Shown piece by piece: positions 54,565 through 61,807 of a stretch of DNA of 64,000 nt. A program made the position numbers and the translations under genes. The notes below the pieces were generated by a model that worked only from the letters and a program-made list of their open reading frames with translations, did no database searches and had not been told where the DNA came from. The DNA is from Bacillus pumilus (GTDB lineage Bacteria > Bacillota > Bacilli > Bacillales > Bacillaceae): the NCBI RefSeq assembly GCF_024498355.1, contig NZ_CP101833.1, forward strand, positions 725,001 through 789,000, read 5' to 3'. Position 1 is the first letter of the stretch; every line of letters starts with the position of its first letter.

Positions 54565-54600
54565 GATCATGTTAATTCTCTGCTAGTTGAGTTTGAATAA
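54460..54600 (+). pseudogene. Truncated 5' copy of yflK (MOSC protein)
   Basis: GTG start with AAAGGAGATGG, identical in arrangement to intact yflK at 56049. It reads GQKRYDIEGIQVGQPITTNA and continues to AINKRRI, then runs into island sequence (DHVNSLLVEFE) and stops. No MOSC domain remains, so it is non-functional. By-product of the duplication. Confidence 0.9.
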
Positions 54601-54653
54601 GTTAATAAGTAAGAATGATGATACAGTAGAGTAAAAATAGAGGAGGTGCAGTT

Positions 54654-54875
54654 TTGAAGTTAACTTTATCATTTTTATCATTTTTTATGTCAATAGTAAT
54701 TTTGTCTTCCTGTGAAAAAGAGTATAGTAGTGATTATGTACGATGGGGAGAGAAAATTGACAGAGGAAATTCTATAGAGTTGCTAGAAAAGCATAACATT
54801 CCTTATAAGTTAAAAAAGGGGATAATTTACATTCCTGAAGATGCTGTGAATAAAGCTGTATATTGTTGTTCGTAA
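54654..54875 (+). CDS. Small putative lipoprotein, 73 aa, in the inserted island
   Basis: TTG start with a perfect GGAGGTG site. Signal LTLSFLSFFMSIVILSSC forms a lipobox (LSSC), so the mature chain is about 53 aa, likely tethered to the outer membrane face: YVRWGEKIDRGNSIELLEKH then a compact GIIYIPEDAVNKAVYCCS tail with a CC pair. Not recognised. It faces the DUF6973-type secreted protein gene across a strong terminator, so it could be its immunity or inhibitor partner. Confidence 0.65.
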   Translation: MKLTLSFLSFFMSIVILSSCEKEYSSDYVRWGEKIDRGNSIELLEKHNIPYKLKKGIIYIPEDAVNKAVYCCS

Positions 54876-54892
54876 GTTTTAATTCTATATAG

Positions 54893-54933
54893 TACGGCTA
54901 GTTAAGAAACATTGTATTTCTTAACTAGCCGTA
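54893..54933. terminator. Strong bidirectional terminator in the island
   Basis: A perfect 17-bp stem TACGGCTAGTTAAGAAA/TTTCTTAACTAGCCGTA between the two convergent island genes. Confidence 0.85.
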
Positions 54934-54947
54934 AATATTTATAGGAT

Positions 54948-55700
54948 TTATTTACCTGTAACTCCATTTGTAGCAGTTAATTGACCTTTTACAATTCTCA
55001 CCAAGGAACCTTGCTTAACCATAGTTCTAATTGATTTGCTAAATTGGGTATTGGTATTGTAATATTTTGTAACTCCTAATTGTCTTCCTTGCTCATTATT
55101 ATATAAATCCATTTCTCTATCAGCACCTTTGCTGTTTTGCTCATGAGCAGTTGTCCATACTTTTGCTCTATTATAACCATGATTTGGGCCTTTCATTGTT
55201 CCTCCAAAATTAGGCACCAAGATAGCATTCCAATATGTGTGTCTAAAAGCATCTCCATTTCCTTGCCAAAGTTGAGATTTCCCAAAATATTTATTTGTTT
55301 CATCACTTGCATTCTTTGCTGTGGATGCGTAAGTAACAAATTCTACAGGGTGTTGCCTAGCTAACTCAACTTCTTTTTCTGTTAAATCACTAAAGCCAGG
55401 AATATAAGAATAACCTGTTTTCATCGTAGTCATTATAAATTCTCTTGTTTTATTTGTGAGGGTACTTTTTATTTCTTGTGTCGCAAATCTATTCATTTCT
55501 TCTTCAGTATATTCATTGTCTTTATTCTTTATATCTAATTTTTTTCTAATCTGATCCAGTTCAGCAAAGTCGATTTTGATAACTTCATCTTTTGTTAAAA
55601 AATTTGTTGCTTCTTCCTCATTACTTTCAATAGCAGATACAGAAGTGGGGATAAATACTAAACAAAATAGTGCAAATGAAAGTATCATAATTTTTTTCAT
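54948..55700 (-). CDS. Secreted DUF6973-type protein, 250 aa, in the inserted island
   Basis: Cleavable signal peptide (MILSFALFCLVFIPTSVSAI, about 23 aa), then an acidic helical linker (about 25-100). A conserved domain follows with LWQGNGDAFRHTYWNAILVP, a His/Asp-rich core like the NGDAFRHAYWNAL motif of DUF6973, and HEQNSKGADREMDLYNNEQGRQLG. Such His/Asp/Glu-rich domains occur at the ends of secreted bacterial toxins, but activity is not established. SD AAAAAGGATGAT. Markedly AT-rich relative to its neighbours, and inside a duplication-flanked insertion. Confidence 0.7.
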   Translation of the reverse strand: MKKIMILSFALFCLVFIPTSVSAIESNEEEATNFLTKDEVIKIDFAELDQIRKKLDIKNKDNEYTEEEMNRFATQEIKSTLTNKTREFIMTTMKTGYSYIPGFSDLTEKEVELARQHPVEFVTYASTAKNASDETNKYFGKSQLWQGNGDAFRHTYWNAILVPNFGGTMKGPNHGYNRAKVWTTAHEQNSKGADREMDLYNNEQGRQLGVTKYYNTNTQFSKSIRTMVKQGSLVRIVKGQLTATNGVTGK

Positions 55701-55935
55701 GCCATATCATCCTTTTTAATTGTATTTTACTTAAATAATAGTACCATTTAATAGAGTGATTTAACCTTAAAATCACATTAAATATAATTCTAAGTATATT
55801 TTCTTTTTATTATTGCTTTTTGTATGTTTTACAGGAAATATCAAAAATTACTGAGAAATAAAGTATTTTGAAGCCTATTATGCTACTAAATTTATAAAAT
55901 AGATGATTCATCTTTGTTTTTTAGAATTCGCTTGG

Positions 55936-56153
55936 TCCTTTTTTCTCATCGTACCATAGCCAGCATCGTTCCTTCACGCATCGACTTTGATTTGGCTGTC
56001 AAACGATGTAAAATAAAAGCAATGAGACAACCAAAGGAGATGGCCATAGTGGGACAGAAAAGCTACGACATAGAAGGGATTCAAGTAGGACAACCTATCA
56101 CCACTAATGCAAATGGAAAAGAAATCAAAACAGCCATCAACAAAAGGCGTATT
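55936..56153 (+). repeat. Direct repeat copy 2 (218 bp) flanking the island
   Basis: Second copy of 54347-54564. This copy supplies the promoter, ribosome site and N-terminus of intact yflK. Confidence 0.92.
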
Positions 56154-56699
56154 CATGAACCTGTGTATTTGAGCAAGCTCAATTTTGAGGGAGATGGCCA
56201 AGGTGATTTGGTTCATCACGGGGGCTATGATAAAGCGATCTGCGTCTTTCCATATGATCATTATGATTACTTTGAGCAATTTTTAGGTGTTTCGTTACAG
56301 GAGGCGGCCTTCGGCGAGAACTTGACAGTGCATCAACTTGTGGAGACAGAGGTGTGCATTGGAGATGTGTTTCAGCTTGGAGAAGCGCTTGTTGAGGTTA
56401 GTCAGCCAAGACAGCCATGTGTGAAGCTATCCCTTAAGCACGGCAACATGAAGCTTGTGAAGGAAGTGCAGCAAACTGGGTATACAGGCTTTTATTTGCG
56501 TGTGTTAAAAGAAGGAATGGTGTCGCCTGATGAACCTCTTGTGTTAGTAGAGAAAGCGTTCCATCAGATTACGGTTCATGAGGTCAACGAAGTAAAATAC
56601 CATCAAGCAGATCCACAGAGGCTGAAAGCCGTTCTTGAAGTAGATGCCTTGGCAGATGCAGTGAGGAATTCTTTAGAAAAACGAATCCGGCATATTTAA
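56049..56699 (+). CDS. yflK: MOSC-domain protein
   Basis: 216 aa YiiM-type MOSC protein. N-terminal beta domain (YDIEGIQVGQPI), then MOSC core DLVHHGGYDKAICVFPYDHYDYF, AAFGENLTV and VEVSQPRQPCVKLSLKHG with the conserved Cys. YiiM homologues reduce N-hydroxylated bases with molybdenum cofactor. GTG start at 56049 after AAAGGAGATGG. Intact despite the upstream insertion; matches B. subtilis yflK by position and size (221 aa). Confidence 0.88.
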   Translation: MGQKSYDIEGIQVGQPITTNANGKEIKTAINKRRIHEPVYLSKLNFEGDGQGDLVHHGGYDKAICVFPYDHYDYFEQFLGVSLQEAAFGENLTVHQLVETEVCIGDVFQLGEALVEVSQPRQPCVKLSLKHGNMKLVKEVQQTGYTGFYLRVLKEGMVSPDEPLVLVEKAFHQITVHEVNEVKYHQADPQRLKAVLEVDALADAVRNSLEKRIRHI

Positions 56700-56700
56700 A

Positions 56701-56735
56701 AAAAGCCGTACATCAGCACAAGATGTACGGCTTTT
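56701..56735. terminator. Bidirectional terminator
   Basis: A perfect 14-bp stem AAAAGCCGTACATC/GATGTACGGCTTTT between convergent yflK and yflJ. Confidence 0.85.
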
Positions 56736-56741
56736 CAGCGT

Positions 56742-56879
56742 TTATGAGCTTGGTTTCTTTTGCTCAAGAAGATTTGCAAGGAAATAAGTTTTTAAGCTTT
56801 GAAGCTTTCTTCCTTCATGCTTGGTCACACCAAGCTTCTTTAATTCTTCGACATACCAGCCTTTGCTACCATAATGCAT
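56742..56879 (-). CDS. yflJ: YflJ-like small protein, 45 aa
   Basis: Too short for standard ORF lists. MHYGSKGWYVEELKKLGVTK then HEGRKLQSLKTYFLANLLEQ and a short polar tail; basic, helical, DUF2639-like. Ribosome site AAAGGAG about 9 nt before the ATG. Position between yflK and yflI/mapB agrees with B. subtilis yflJ (43 aa). Function unknown. Confidence 0.8.
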   Translation of the reverse strand: MHYGSKGWYVEELKKLGVTKHEGRKLQSLKTYFLANLLEQKKPSS

Positions 56880-57013
56880 GATAGAAAACTCCTTTCAATT
56901 GGAACTGCATGCATTGTAACATCTCAAAAAAGGACGTGAAAAGTGTGCAGGTGTTAAGAAATGAAAACTGATTCTATCTGCCTATGGTGCATGTATATGC
57001 TGGAAATGATGAA

Positions 57014-57175
57014 TTATGAATTGGGTGGATTGAGGGTGACAATGATCATCCCGATCGTCATAATCATGATGACAACACCAAGATATGTCATCATGGATTG
57101 TTTTTTCTTGAGACCCACAACCGTTAAGATAATACTTTCGATGAAAAAGATGACACCAATGATGATGAACCACAT
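57014..57175 (-). CDS. yflI: YflI-like small membrane protein, 53 aa
   Basis: Two short hydrophobic helices, MWFIIIGVIFFIESIILTVV (1-20) and YLGVVIMIMTIGMIIVTL (about 31-48), joined by GLKKKQSMMT. Ribosome site AAAGGGG before the ATG. Size and position fit B. subtilis yflI (51 aa). Function unknown. Confidence 0.7.
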   Translation of the reverse strand: MWFIIIGVIFFIESIILTVVGLKKKQSMMTYLGVVIMIMTIGMIIVTLNPPNS

Positions 57176-57268
57176 ATCAAATAAGACCCCTTTCGCATAT
57201 CTTTGCCTATTTTACCACAGGCATTTTTGTTTAGTCGTGACAGATTCGTGAAAGGGATACGAAAAAAA

Positions 57269-57289
57269 CCCCTCCATTGAAAGGAGAGG
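57269..57289 (-). terminator. Terminator of mapB
   Basis: A 7-bp stem CCCCTCC/GGAGAGG-type with a T7 tail on the minus strand. Confidence 0.7.
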
Positions 57290-57299
57290 ATGGATTGAC

Positions 57300-58049
57300 T
57301 TACAGCTTTGTTAAAATAATCGGTTCATCTTTTGTGATCACAATGGTATGTTCAATCTGTGCCACCAGGCTTTTATCTGGCGTTTTAAATGTCCAGCCAT
57401 CATCAGCCTGATAAATGGATTCAGCATTTGTTGAAATAAAAGGTTCAAAGGCAATGACTGTGCCATTCTTAAACAAAGCATTATCGAATGGATCATAATA
57501 ATTCAAAATATGGTTTGGTGCTTCGTGTAGACTTTTCCCAATGCCGTGTCCTGTCAGGTTTTTAATCACTGTAAAACCTTGTTCTTTGGCGGTATTGTAA
57601 ACCGCACGGCCAATTTGGTTTTGTCTTTTACCGGCTTTTGCATGCTTTAACCCTTCAAGGAATGCATCCTCCGCACACTGGCATAATGCTTTAAGCCGAG
57701 CATCACCTGTGCCTAGTACGAATGAAATTCCAGTATCGGAATAATATCCATCAAGCTCTGCTGAGATATCAATATTAATGAGGTCTCCCTCTTGTAAAAT
57801 GGTTTTTTCACTTGGAATACCGTGTGCGACTTCATCGTTCACGCTAATACAAGTGGTACCAGGAAAGTCATATTCCTTTTCAGGCGCTGAATTGGCCCCA
57901 TGCTCTTCTAATATTTTTTTCCCAATCAAATCTAATTCCTTTGTAGACATGCCTGGCTTCGCTTGGCTTTTCATTTCTTCTCTTGCCAAAGCGACAATTC
58001 GGCCGACTTTTTTTAAGGCTTCTAACTCATGATCATGTTTGACAATCAC
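57300..58049 (-). CDS. mapB: Methionine aminopeptidase type I, second copy
   Basis: 249 aa. Metal ligands are visible in NIDISAELDGYYSDTGISF (Asp pair), LTGHGIGKSLHEAP (His), IAFEPFIST (Glu) and AQIEHTIVIT (Glu). Removes N-terminal Met from nascent proteins. B. subtilis has the essential map in the ribosomal-protein cluster and this paralogue (yflG/mapB) next to nagP, as here. ATG start 58049. Confidence 0.9.
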   Translation of the reverse strand: MIVKHDHELEALKKVGRIVALAREEMKSQAKPGMSTKELDLIGKKILEEHGANSAPEKEYDFPGTTCISVNDEVAHGIPSEKTILQEGDLINIDISAELDGYYSDTGISFVLGTGDARLKALCQCAEDAFLEGLKHAKAGKRQNQIGRAVYNTAKEQGFTVIKNLTGHGIGKSLHEAPNHILNYYDPFDNALFKNGTVIAFEPFISTNAESIYQADDGWTFKTPDKSLVAQIEHTIVITKDEPIILTKL

Positions 58050-58146
58050 TGTTCATTCCCGCTTTCTATAACTTCATTCTATTCAATAGCTTACCACATT
58101 TTATGCTAAAAGAGTAAAGGGCGGGATTTCTAGTAGATATGGACAA

Positions 58147-58164
58147 ATTGGTATAGATAACTAG
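58147..58164. promoter_or_regulatory. Probable NagR (dre-type) operator of nagP
   Basis: ATTGGTATAGATAACTAG is an imperfect dyad of the TGGT-N-TAGA type used by GntR/HutC regulators of GlcNAc genes. It overlaps the -35 region of a promoter with -10 TATGAT at 58172-58177. Regulator identity is inferred. Confidence 0.45.
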
Positions 58165-58238
58165 ACGTGCATATGATATATTTTTTATGAACATCATGAG
58201 TGATTTGGTCATGATGATGACAAAGGGGGGAAATTCAG

Positions 58239-59603
58239 ATGGTGTTTCAGTTTTTTCAAAAGTTAGGAAAATCATTTATGCTTCCAATCGCTGTGCTTCC
58301 TGCAGCAGGTATTATTTTGGCCATTGGACGGGAGGATGTATTCAATATCCCGTTTATTCATGCGGCAGGGAATGCAATTTTTGCGAATTTGGCTTTGATT
58401 TTTGCAATAGGTATAGCGATCGGCATTTCAAAGGATGGTAACGGAGCAGCGGCGTTATCAGGGGCCATCTCTTATTTCATATTGTCAGCAGGTACAACGT
58501 CGATTAACTCGACCAACAATATGGGGGTATTGGGCGGTATTTTATGCGGGCTCTTAGCAGGTTACGTTTACAATCAATTTAAGGATACGAAACTGCCGGA
58601 ATACTTAGGTTTCTTTAGCGGAAGACGGCTTGTGCCAATTATGACAGCACTTTTCACCATTCTATTAGCAGCCGTTTTCGGTTATGTATGGCCTCCGATT
58701 CAAAGTGTGATCAATGATTTAGGGGAATGGATTTTAAGTCTTGGTGCAACGGGTGCGGGGCTGTTTGGTTTCTTTAACCGATTGCTCATTCCACTAGGAC
58801 TTCACCATGTGCTTAATAACTTATTCTGGTTTCAATTTGGGGACTTCAACGGGGCAACAGGGGACTTAGCGCGATTCTTTAAAGGAGATCCAAGTGCAGG
58901 CGTCTTTATGACCGGGTTCTTCCCAGTGATGATGTTTGGTCTGCCAGCGGCATGTCTAGCCATGATTGTAACAGCAAAGCCAGAAAAGAGAAAAGCAACA
59001 GCTGGTCTGATGATTGGAATGGCGCTAACGTCATTTATTACAGGGATCACAGAACCAATTGAATTTTCATTTATGTTTTTATCTCCACTTTTATATGGTG
59101 TCCATGCTATATTAACTGGTCTGTCACTCTTTATCGTGAACACCCTGGGGATTCATAGCGGCTTCGCCTTTTCAGCAGGTGCGATTGATTACGTCTTAAG
59201 CTTTGGCATTGCTCAAAAACCAATCATGCTGCTTGTGGTTGGGGTGATTTATGGCGTTATCTACTTTGTTGTCTTCTATTTCCTCATTAAACTGTTAAAG
59301 CTGAAAACACCGGGCAGAGAAGATGATGACATTGAAGATATCCCAGCAGATGCTGCAAATACTGCCGGAGCGAGTATGCTCGTAGAGGGGCTTGGCGGCA
59401 AAGACAATATCACCACCATTGATCATTGTGCCACCCGCCTTCGCTTAACAGTAGAGGATACAAATTTATTGAACGAAGGCACATTGAAAAAAGCAGGTGC
59501 TAAAGGGGTACTGACTTCAGGGAAAACATCCGTACAAATCATCATTGGAACGAATGTGGAATTTGTCGCAGATGATCTCCGCAAGGAAGTCGATCGAGAT
59601 TAA
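58239..59603 (+). CDS. nagP: N-acetylglucosamine-specific PTS enzyme IICB
   Basis: 454 aa. EIIC membrane domain (1 to about 360, about 10 helices, beginning VFQFFQKLGKSFMLPIAVLP, with GITEPIEFSFMFLSPLLYG) and a C-terminal EIIB domain (about 378-450) with phosphorylated Cys in TIDHCATRLRLTV. No EIIA domain, as in B. subtilis NagP (452 aa). Imports GlcNAc as GlcNAc-6-phosphate. Starts after AAAGGGGGG. Functionally related to the chitin-active LPMO elsewhere in the window. Confidence 0.9.
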   Translation: MVFQFFQKLGKSFMLPIAVLPAAGIILAIGREDVFNIPFIHAAGNAIFANLALIFAIGIAIGISKDGNGAAALSGAISYFILSAGTTSINSTNNMGVLGGILCGLLAGYVYNQFKDTKLPEYLGFFSGRRLVPIMTALFTILLAAVFGYVWPPIQSVINDLGEWILSLGATGAGLFGFFNRLLIPLGLHHVLNNLFWFQFGDFNGATGDLARFFKGDPSAGVFMTGFFPVMMFGLPAACLAMIVTAKPEKRKATAGLMIGMALTSFITGITEPIEFSFMFLSPLLYGVHAILTGLSLFIVNTLGIHSGFAFSAGAIDYVLSFGIAQKPIMLLVVGVIYGVIYFVVFYFLIKLLKLKTPGREDDDIEDIPADAANTAGASMLVEGLGGKDNITTIDHCATRLRLTVEDTNLLNEGTLKKAGAKGVLTSGKTSVQIIIGTNVEFVADDLRKEVDRD

Positions 59604-59609
59604 AAAAAG

Positions 59610-59642
59610 CGTTCAGCCAGGTCAAATGGGCTGAACGTTTTT
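59610..59642. terminator. Bidirectional terminator
   Basis: A 9-bp stem CGTTCAGCC/GGCTGAACG with T7 on the plus strand and A7 (T7 on the minus strand) on the other side, between convergent nagP and the DUF817 gene. Confidence 0.8.
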
Positions 59643-60380
59643 TTGTTTGCGTTGTTCGATCACCAGAACAATACTGATGACAACAAGTAAAAACCATGAA
59701 CTGATTTTCCCTAGATGTACGAGAGACCAAGCGTGCTGTTGATTTGGATATTGCCATGCCCCTAAAAAGGTAGTGACATTTTCAGCAATCCAAATGAAAA
59801 AACCAATCAAGAGAAATGAAACAACAAGCGGCATTCGATAGGTAGATGAACCGACCTGAAAGGAAACCGTCGTTTTTCGAAACACTACAACAAGGAGCAA
59901 TGTCAGCCACCAGCGGAGATCATAGATCCAGTGATGAGTAAAGAAATTTAGATAAATACACATACTGATTCCAATCGAAAAAAACGGATGAGGCCAGGCC
60001 GTCACCTCTACGCGAAGTCGTGAAAGTGCCTGATAAATATAGCTTGCCACGCTCGCATACATAAAGCCGCTATAGAGAGGTACCCCAAAGATTTTCGTAT
60101 AAGCATCCTCAGGATAGGACCAAGAACCCATATGTACTTTGTAAATTTCTAAACCTATTCCAATGAGATGAAATAAACAAATGACCTTCAGTTCAGTCAA
60201 CGTCTCTAGCCGAAGCGTCAGCATGAGGATCTGTGCCATGAGACAAAGCAGAAGAATGAAATCATAGCGATGAAGAAAAGGAATAGTTACCGTTTTCGAT
60301 AGTGCAAGTGCTGCAAAGATCATGACAGGGAATAGACATGATATGGCCTGTAAATAAGCGAAATGGAATAATGTTTTCAT
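59622..60380 (-). CDS. DUF817 membrane protein, YoaT-like, 252 aa
   Basis: About 7-8 hydrophobic helices. Family markers: IGIGLEIYKVHMGSWSYPED (about 72-92), LYSGFMYASVASYIYQ, NFFTHHWIYDLRWWL and IWIAENVTTFLGAWQYPNQ. Conserved but uncharacterised integral membrane family. The stop is embedded in the shared terminator. Monocistronic, inserted between nagP and ltaS relative to B. subtilis, where yoaT lies elsewhere. Confidence 0.8.
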   Translation of the reverse strand: MKTLFHFAYLQAISCLFPVMIFAALALSKTVTIPFLHRYDFILLLCLMAQILMLTLRLETLTELKVICLFHLIGIGLEIYKVHMGSWSYPEDAYTKIFGVPLYSGFMYASVASYIYQALSRLRVEVTAWPHPFFSIGISMCIYLNFFTHHWIYDLRWWLTLLLVVVFRKTTVSFQVGSSTYRMPLVVSFLLIGFFIWIAENVTTFLGAWQYPNQQHAWSLVHLGKISSWFLLVVISIVLVIEQRKQKNVQPI

Positions 60381-60482
60381 ACATGTTCAAACCCCTTTTA
60401 TTTGTCTGAAATGACTTAGACGGTTAAAGGAAGGGAAAAGTTTACCTCGACTAGATATTCATGAACAATTTGTGAATATATA

Positions 60483-60498
60483 TGTGAAAAAGATCACA
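60483..60498 (+). promoter_or_regulatory. Rex/Fnr-type palindrome 1 upstream of the DoxX gene
   Basis: TGTGAAAAAGATCACA fits the Fnr consensus TGTGA-N6-TCACA exactly and Rex closely. It lies just upstream of a TATAAT -10 box (60516-60521). Confidence 0.6.
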
Positions 60499-60537
60499 AA
60501 TTAGATGTTACATAGTATAATAAGATCATAAAGAAAA

Positions 60538-60553
60538 TGTGAAATATTTCACA
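60538..60553 (+). promoter_or_regulatory. Rex/Fnr-type palindrome 2 upstream of the DoxX gene
   Basis: TGTGAAATATTTCACA is a perfect palindrome matching both the Fnr box and the Rex operator core TTGTGAAATATTTCACAA. It lies downstream of the predicted transcription start, a repressor position. Confidence 0.65.
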
Positions 60554-60575
60554 TAAATTAAAAGGGGGCATCATC

Positions 60576-61082
60576 ATGTTTACAAAATTCTTACAAACGA
60601 ATGTGTGGGCAGCCGTTATACTTTTGGCAGCAAGACTTTATATCGGATGGACTTGGCTGACATCTGGTATTGGAAAACTAACAGGCGGATTCGATGCATC
60701 AGGGTATTTGCAATTTGCGATATCTGAACCCGTTGTCAAAGATGGCCATCTTGTTTATCCGTTCTATGTATGGTTTTTAGAAAATGTCGCCTTGCCAAAT
60801 GCTGGACTATTCAGTGCGATGGTCATGTGGGGAGAAATCTTAGTTGGTCTAGGGTTAATTGTTGGATTGTTCACAACAACGGCAGCCTTTTTCGGTAGCG
60901 TGATGAATGTCTCTTTCTTACTTGCTGGTACCGTCTCTGTCAACCCACTCCTTCTTCTGATTGCTGTCATCATTATGGCAGCGAAAGGAAACGCAGGGAA
61001 ATTTGGTCTTGATTATGTAGCAAGTCCAGTCTTCAAACGAACAATAAAAAGAAAGCCGCATTTAGAAGTGGCATCATCATAA
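60576..61082 (+). CDS. DoxX-family membrane protein, 168 aa
   Basis: Four hydrophobic helices: about 12-28 (AAVILLAARLYIGWTWLTSG), 65-90, 93-115 and 118-138, with the DoxX hallmark RLYIGWTWLTSGIGKL at the start. Related to the small subunit of thiosulfate:quinone oxidoreductase and to SodA-linked DoxX proteins. SD AAAAGGGGG. Two Rex/Fnr-type sites upstream imply control by NADH/NAD+ or oxygen status. Function unproven. Confidence 0.8.
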   Translation: MFTKFLQTNVWAAVILLAARLYIGWTWLTSGIGKLTGGFDASGYLQFAISEPVVKDGHLVYPFYVWFLENVALPNAGLFSAMVMWGEILVGLGLIVGLFTTTAAFFGSVMNVSFLLAGTVSVNPLLLLIAVIIMAAKGNAGKFGLDYVASPVFKRTIKRKPHLEVASS

Positions 61083-61088
61083 AGAAAA

Positions 61089-61114
61089 GCATCCTCAGCT
61101 TATGCTCAGGATGC
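61089..61114. terminator. Bidirectional terminator
   Basis: A GCATCCT/AGGATGC stem with inner CAGC/GCTC partial pairing and T5, between convergent DoxX and YjgB-like genes. Confidence 0.75.
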
Positions 61115-61122
61115 CTTTTTAT

Positions 61123-61710
61123 TTAAGAATCGGCTTTGATGAGATTGATATGCAGGACAGTGAGCTCGTGCTGGCTGATATCTGGATCATGTCCGACGAT
61201 AAATTCGAGCTCATAATCACCGGTTCGGTAAACGTATTTCTTCTCTTTTGTTTGTGGGATGGTGCTCACTGAATCGGCCGGTCCAAGCTGTTTCTTTAAT
61301 AGGGAAGGGGTCATTCCGCCGATATTCGTTTCTTTTTCTACATTTGTTCCGAAATAACGTATTTCGTCAATTTTGCCTTTTTTGTCATAGTGAAAAGCAA
61401 ATCCTGGATTCCCCATTTCAGCATGATACAAATCAAAGCTACTTTGACCTGTTTCTGGATAAGGCTGTCCGAGCTTATGATGAACGTCTTTTTTTGTTTG
61501 AACGCCTATTTTGAGCCCTTCTGCATAGTAGGGCATTTGTCCTTTATTCGCCAGCTTATAAATGCTGTTTAGTGAGGCTTGAGGACCTTGGGGAATGGAT
61601 TGTTCTGCCGCCGTTTTGGTTATGGCGTGTGCTGTGATCGCAGGGCTGAAACCGAATAGGGCGGAAGAAGCAAGTGAGGCAGTCACGATAAAAGCTGCTG
61701 TTTTTTTCAT
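61123..61710 (-). CDS. YjgB-family (DUF4309) secreted protein, 195 aa
   Basis: Signal peptide of about 29 aa (AAFIVTASLASSALFGFSPA, cleavage near AHA). The DUF4309 domain follows: SIYKLANKGQMPYYAEGLKIG, KLGQPYPE, YHAEMGNPGFAFHYDKKGKI, EIRYFGTN and LLKKQLGPADSV. SD GGAGGGATT. B. subtilis YjgB (191 aa) is the likely counterpart, but function is unknown. Extracellular or wall-associated. Confidence 0.8.
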   Translation of the reverse strand: MKKTAAFIVTASLASSALFGFSPAITAHAITKTAAEQSIPQGPQASLNSIYKLANKGQMPYYAEGLKIGVQTKKDVHHKLGQPYPETGQSSFDLYHAEMGNPGFAFHYDKKGKIDEIRYFGTNVEKETNIGGMTPSLLKKQLGPADSVSTIPQTKEKKYVYRTGDYELEFIVGHDPDISQHELTVLHINLIKADS

Positions 61711-61762
61711 GATAAATCCCTCCTTGATCTCCTATACCCGGTGCAATCAGGATCAAACGTCA

Positions 61763-61796
61763 AAAGAACCAGCTGATCAGGATCGGCTGGTTCTTT
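61763..61796 (-). terminator. Terminator of ltaS
   Basis: A perfect 11-bp stem AAAGAACCAGC/GCTGGTTCTTT. It lies between the ltaS stop and the upstream side of the YjgB-like gene. Confidence 0.75.
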
Positions 61797-61807
61797 GATT
61801 GAGAAAG

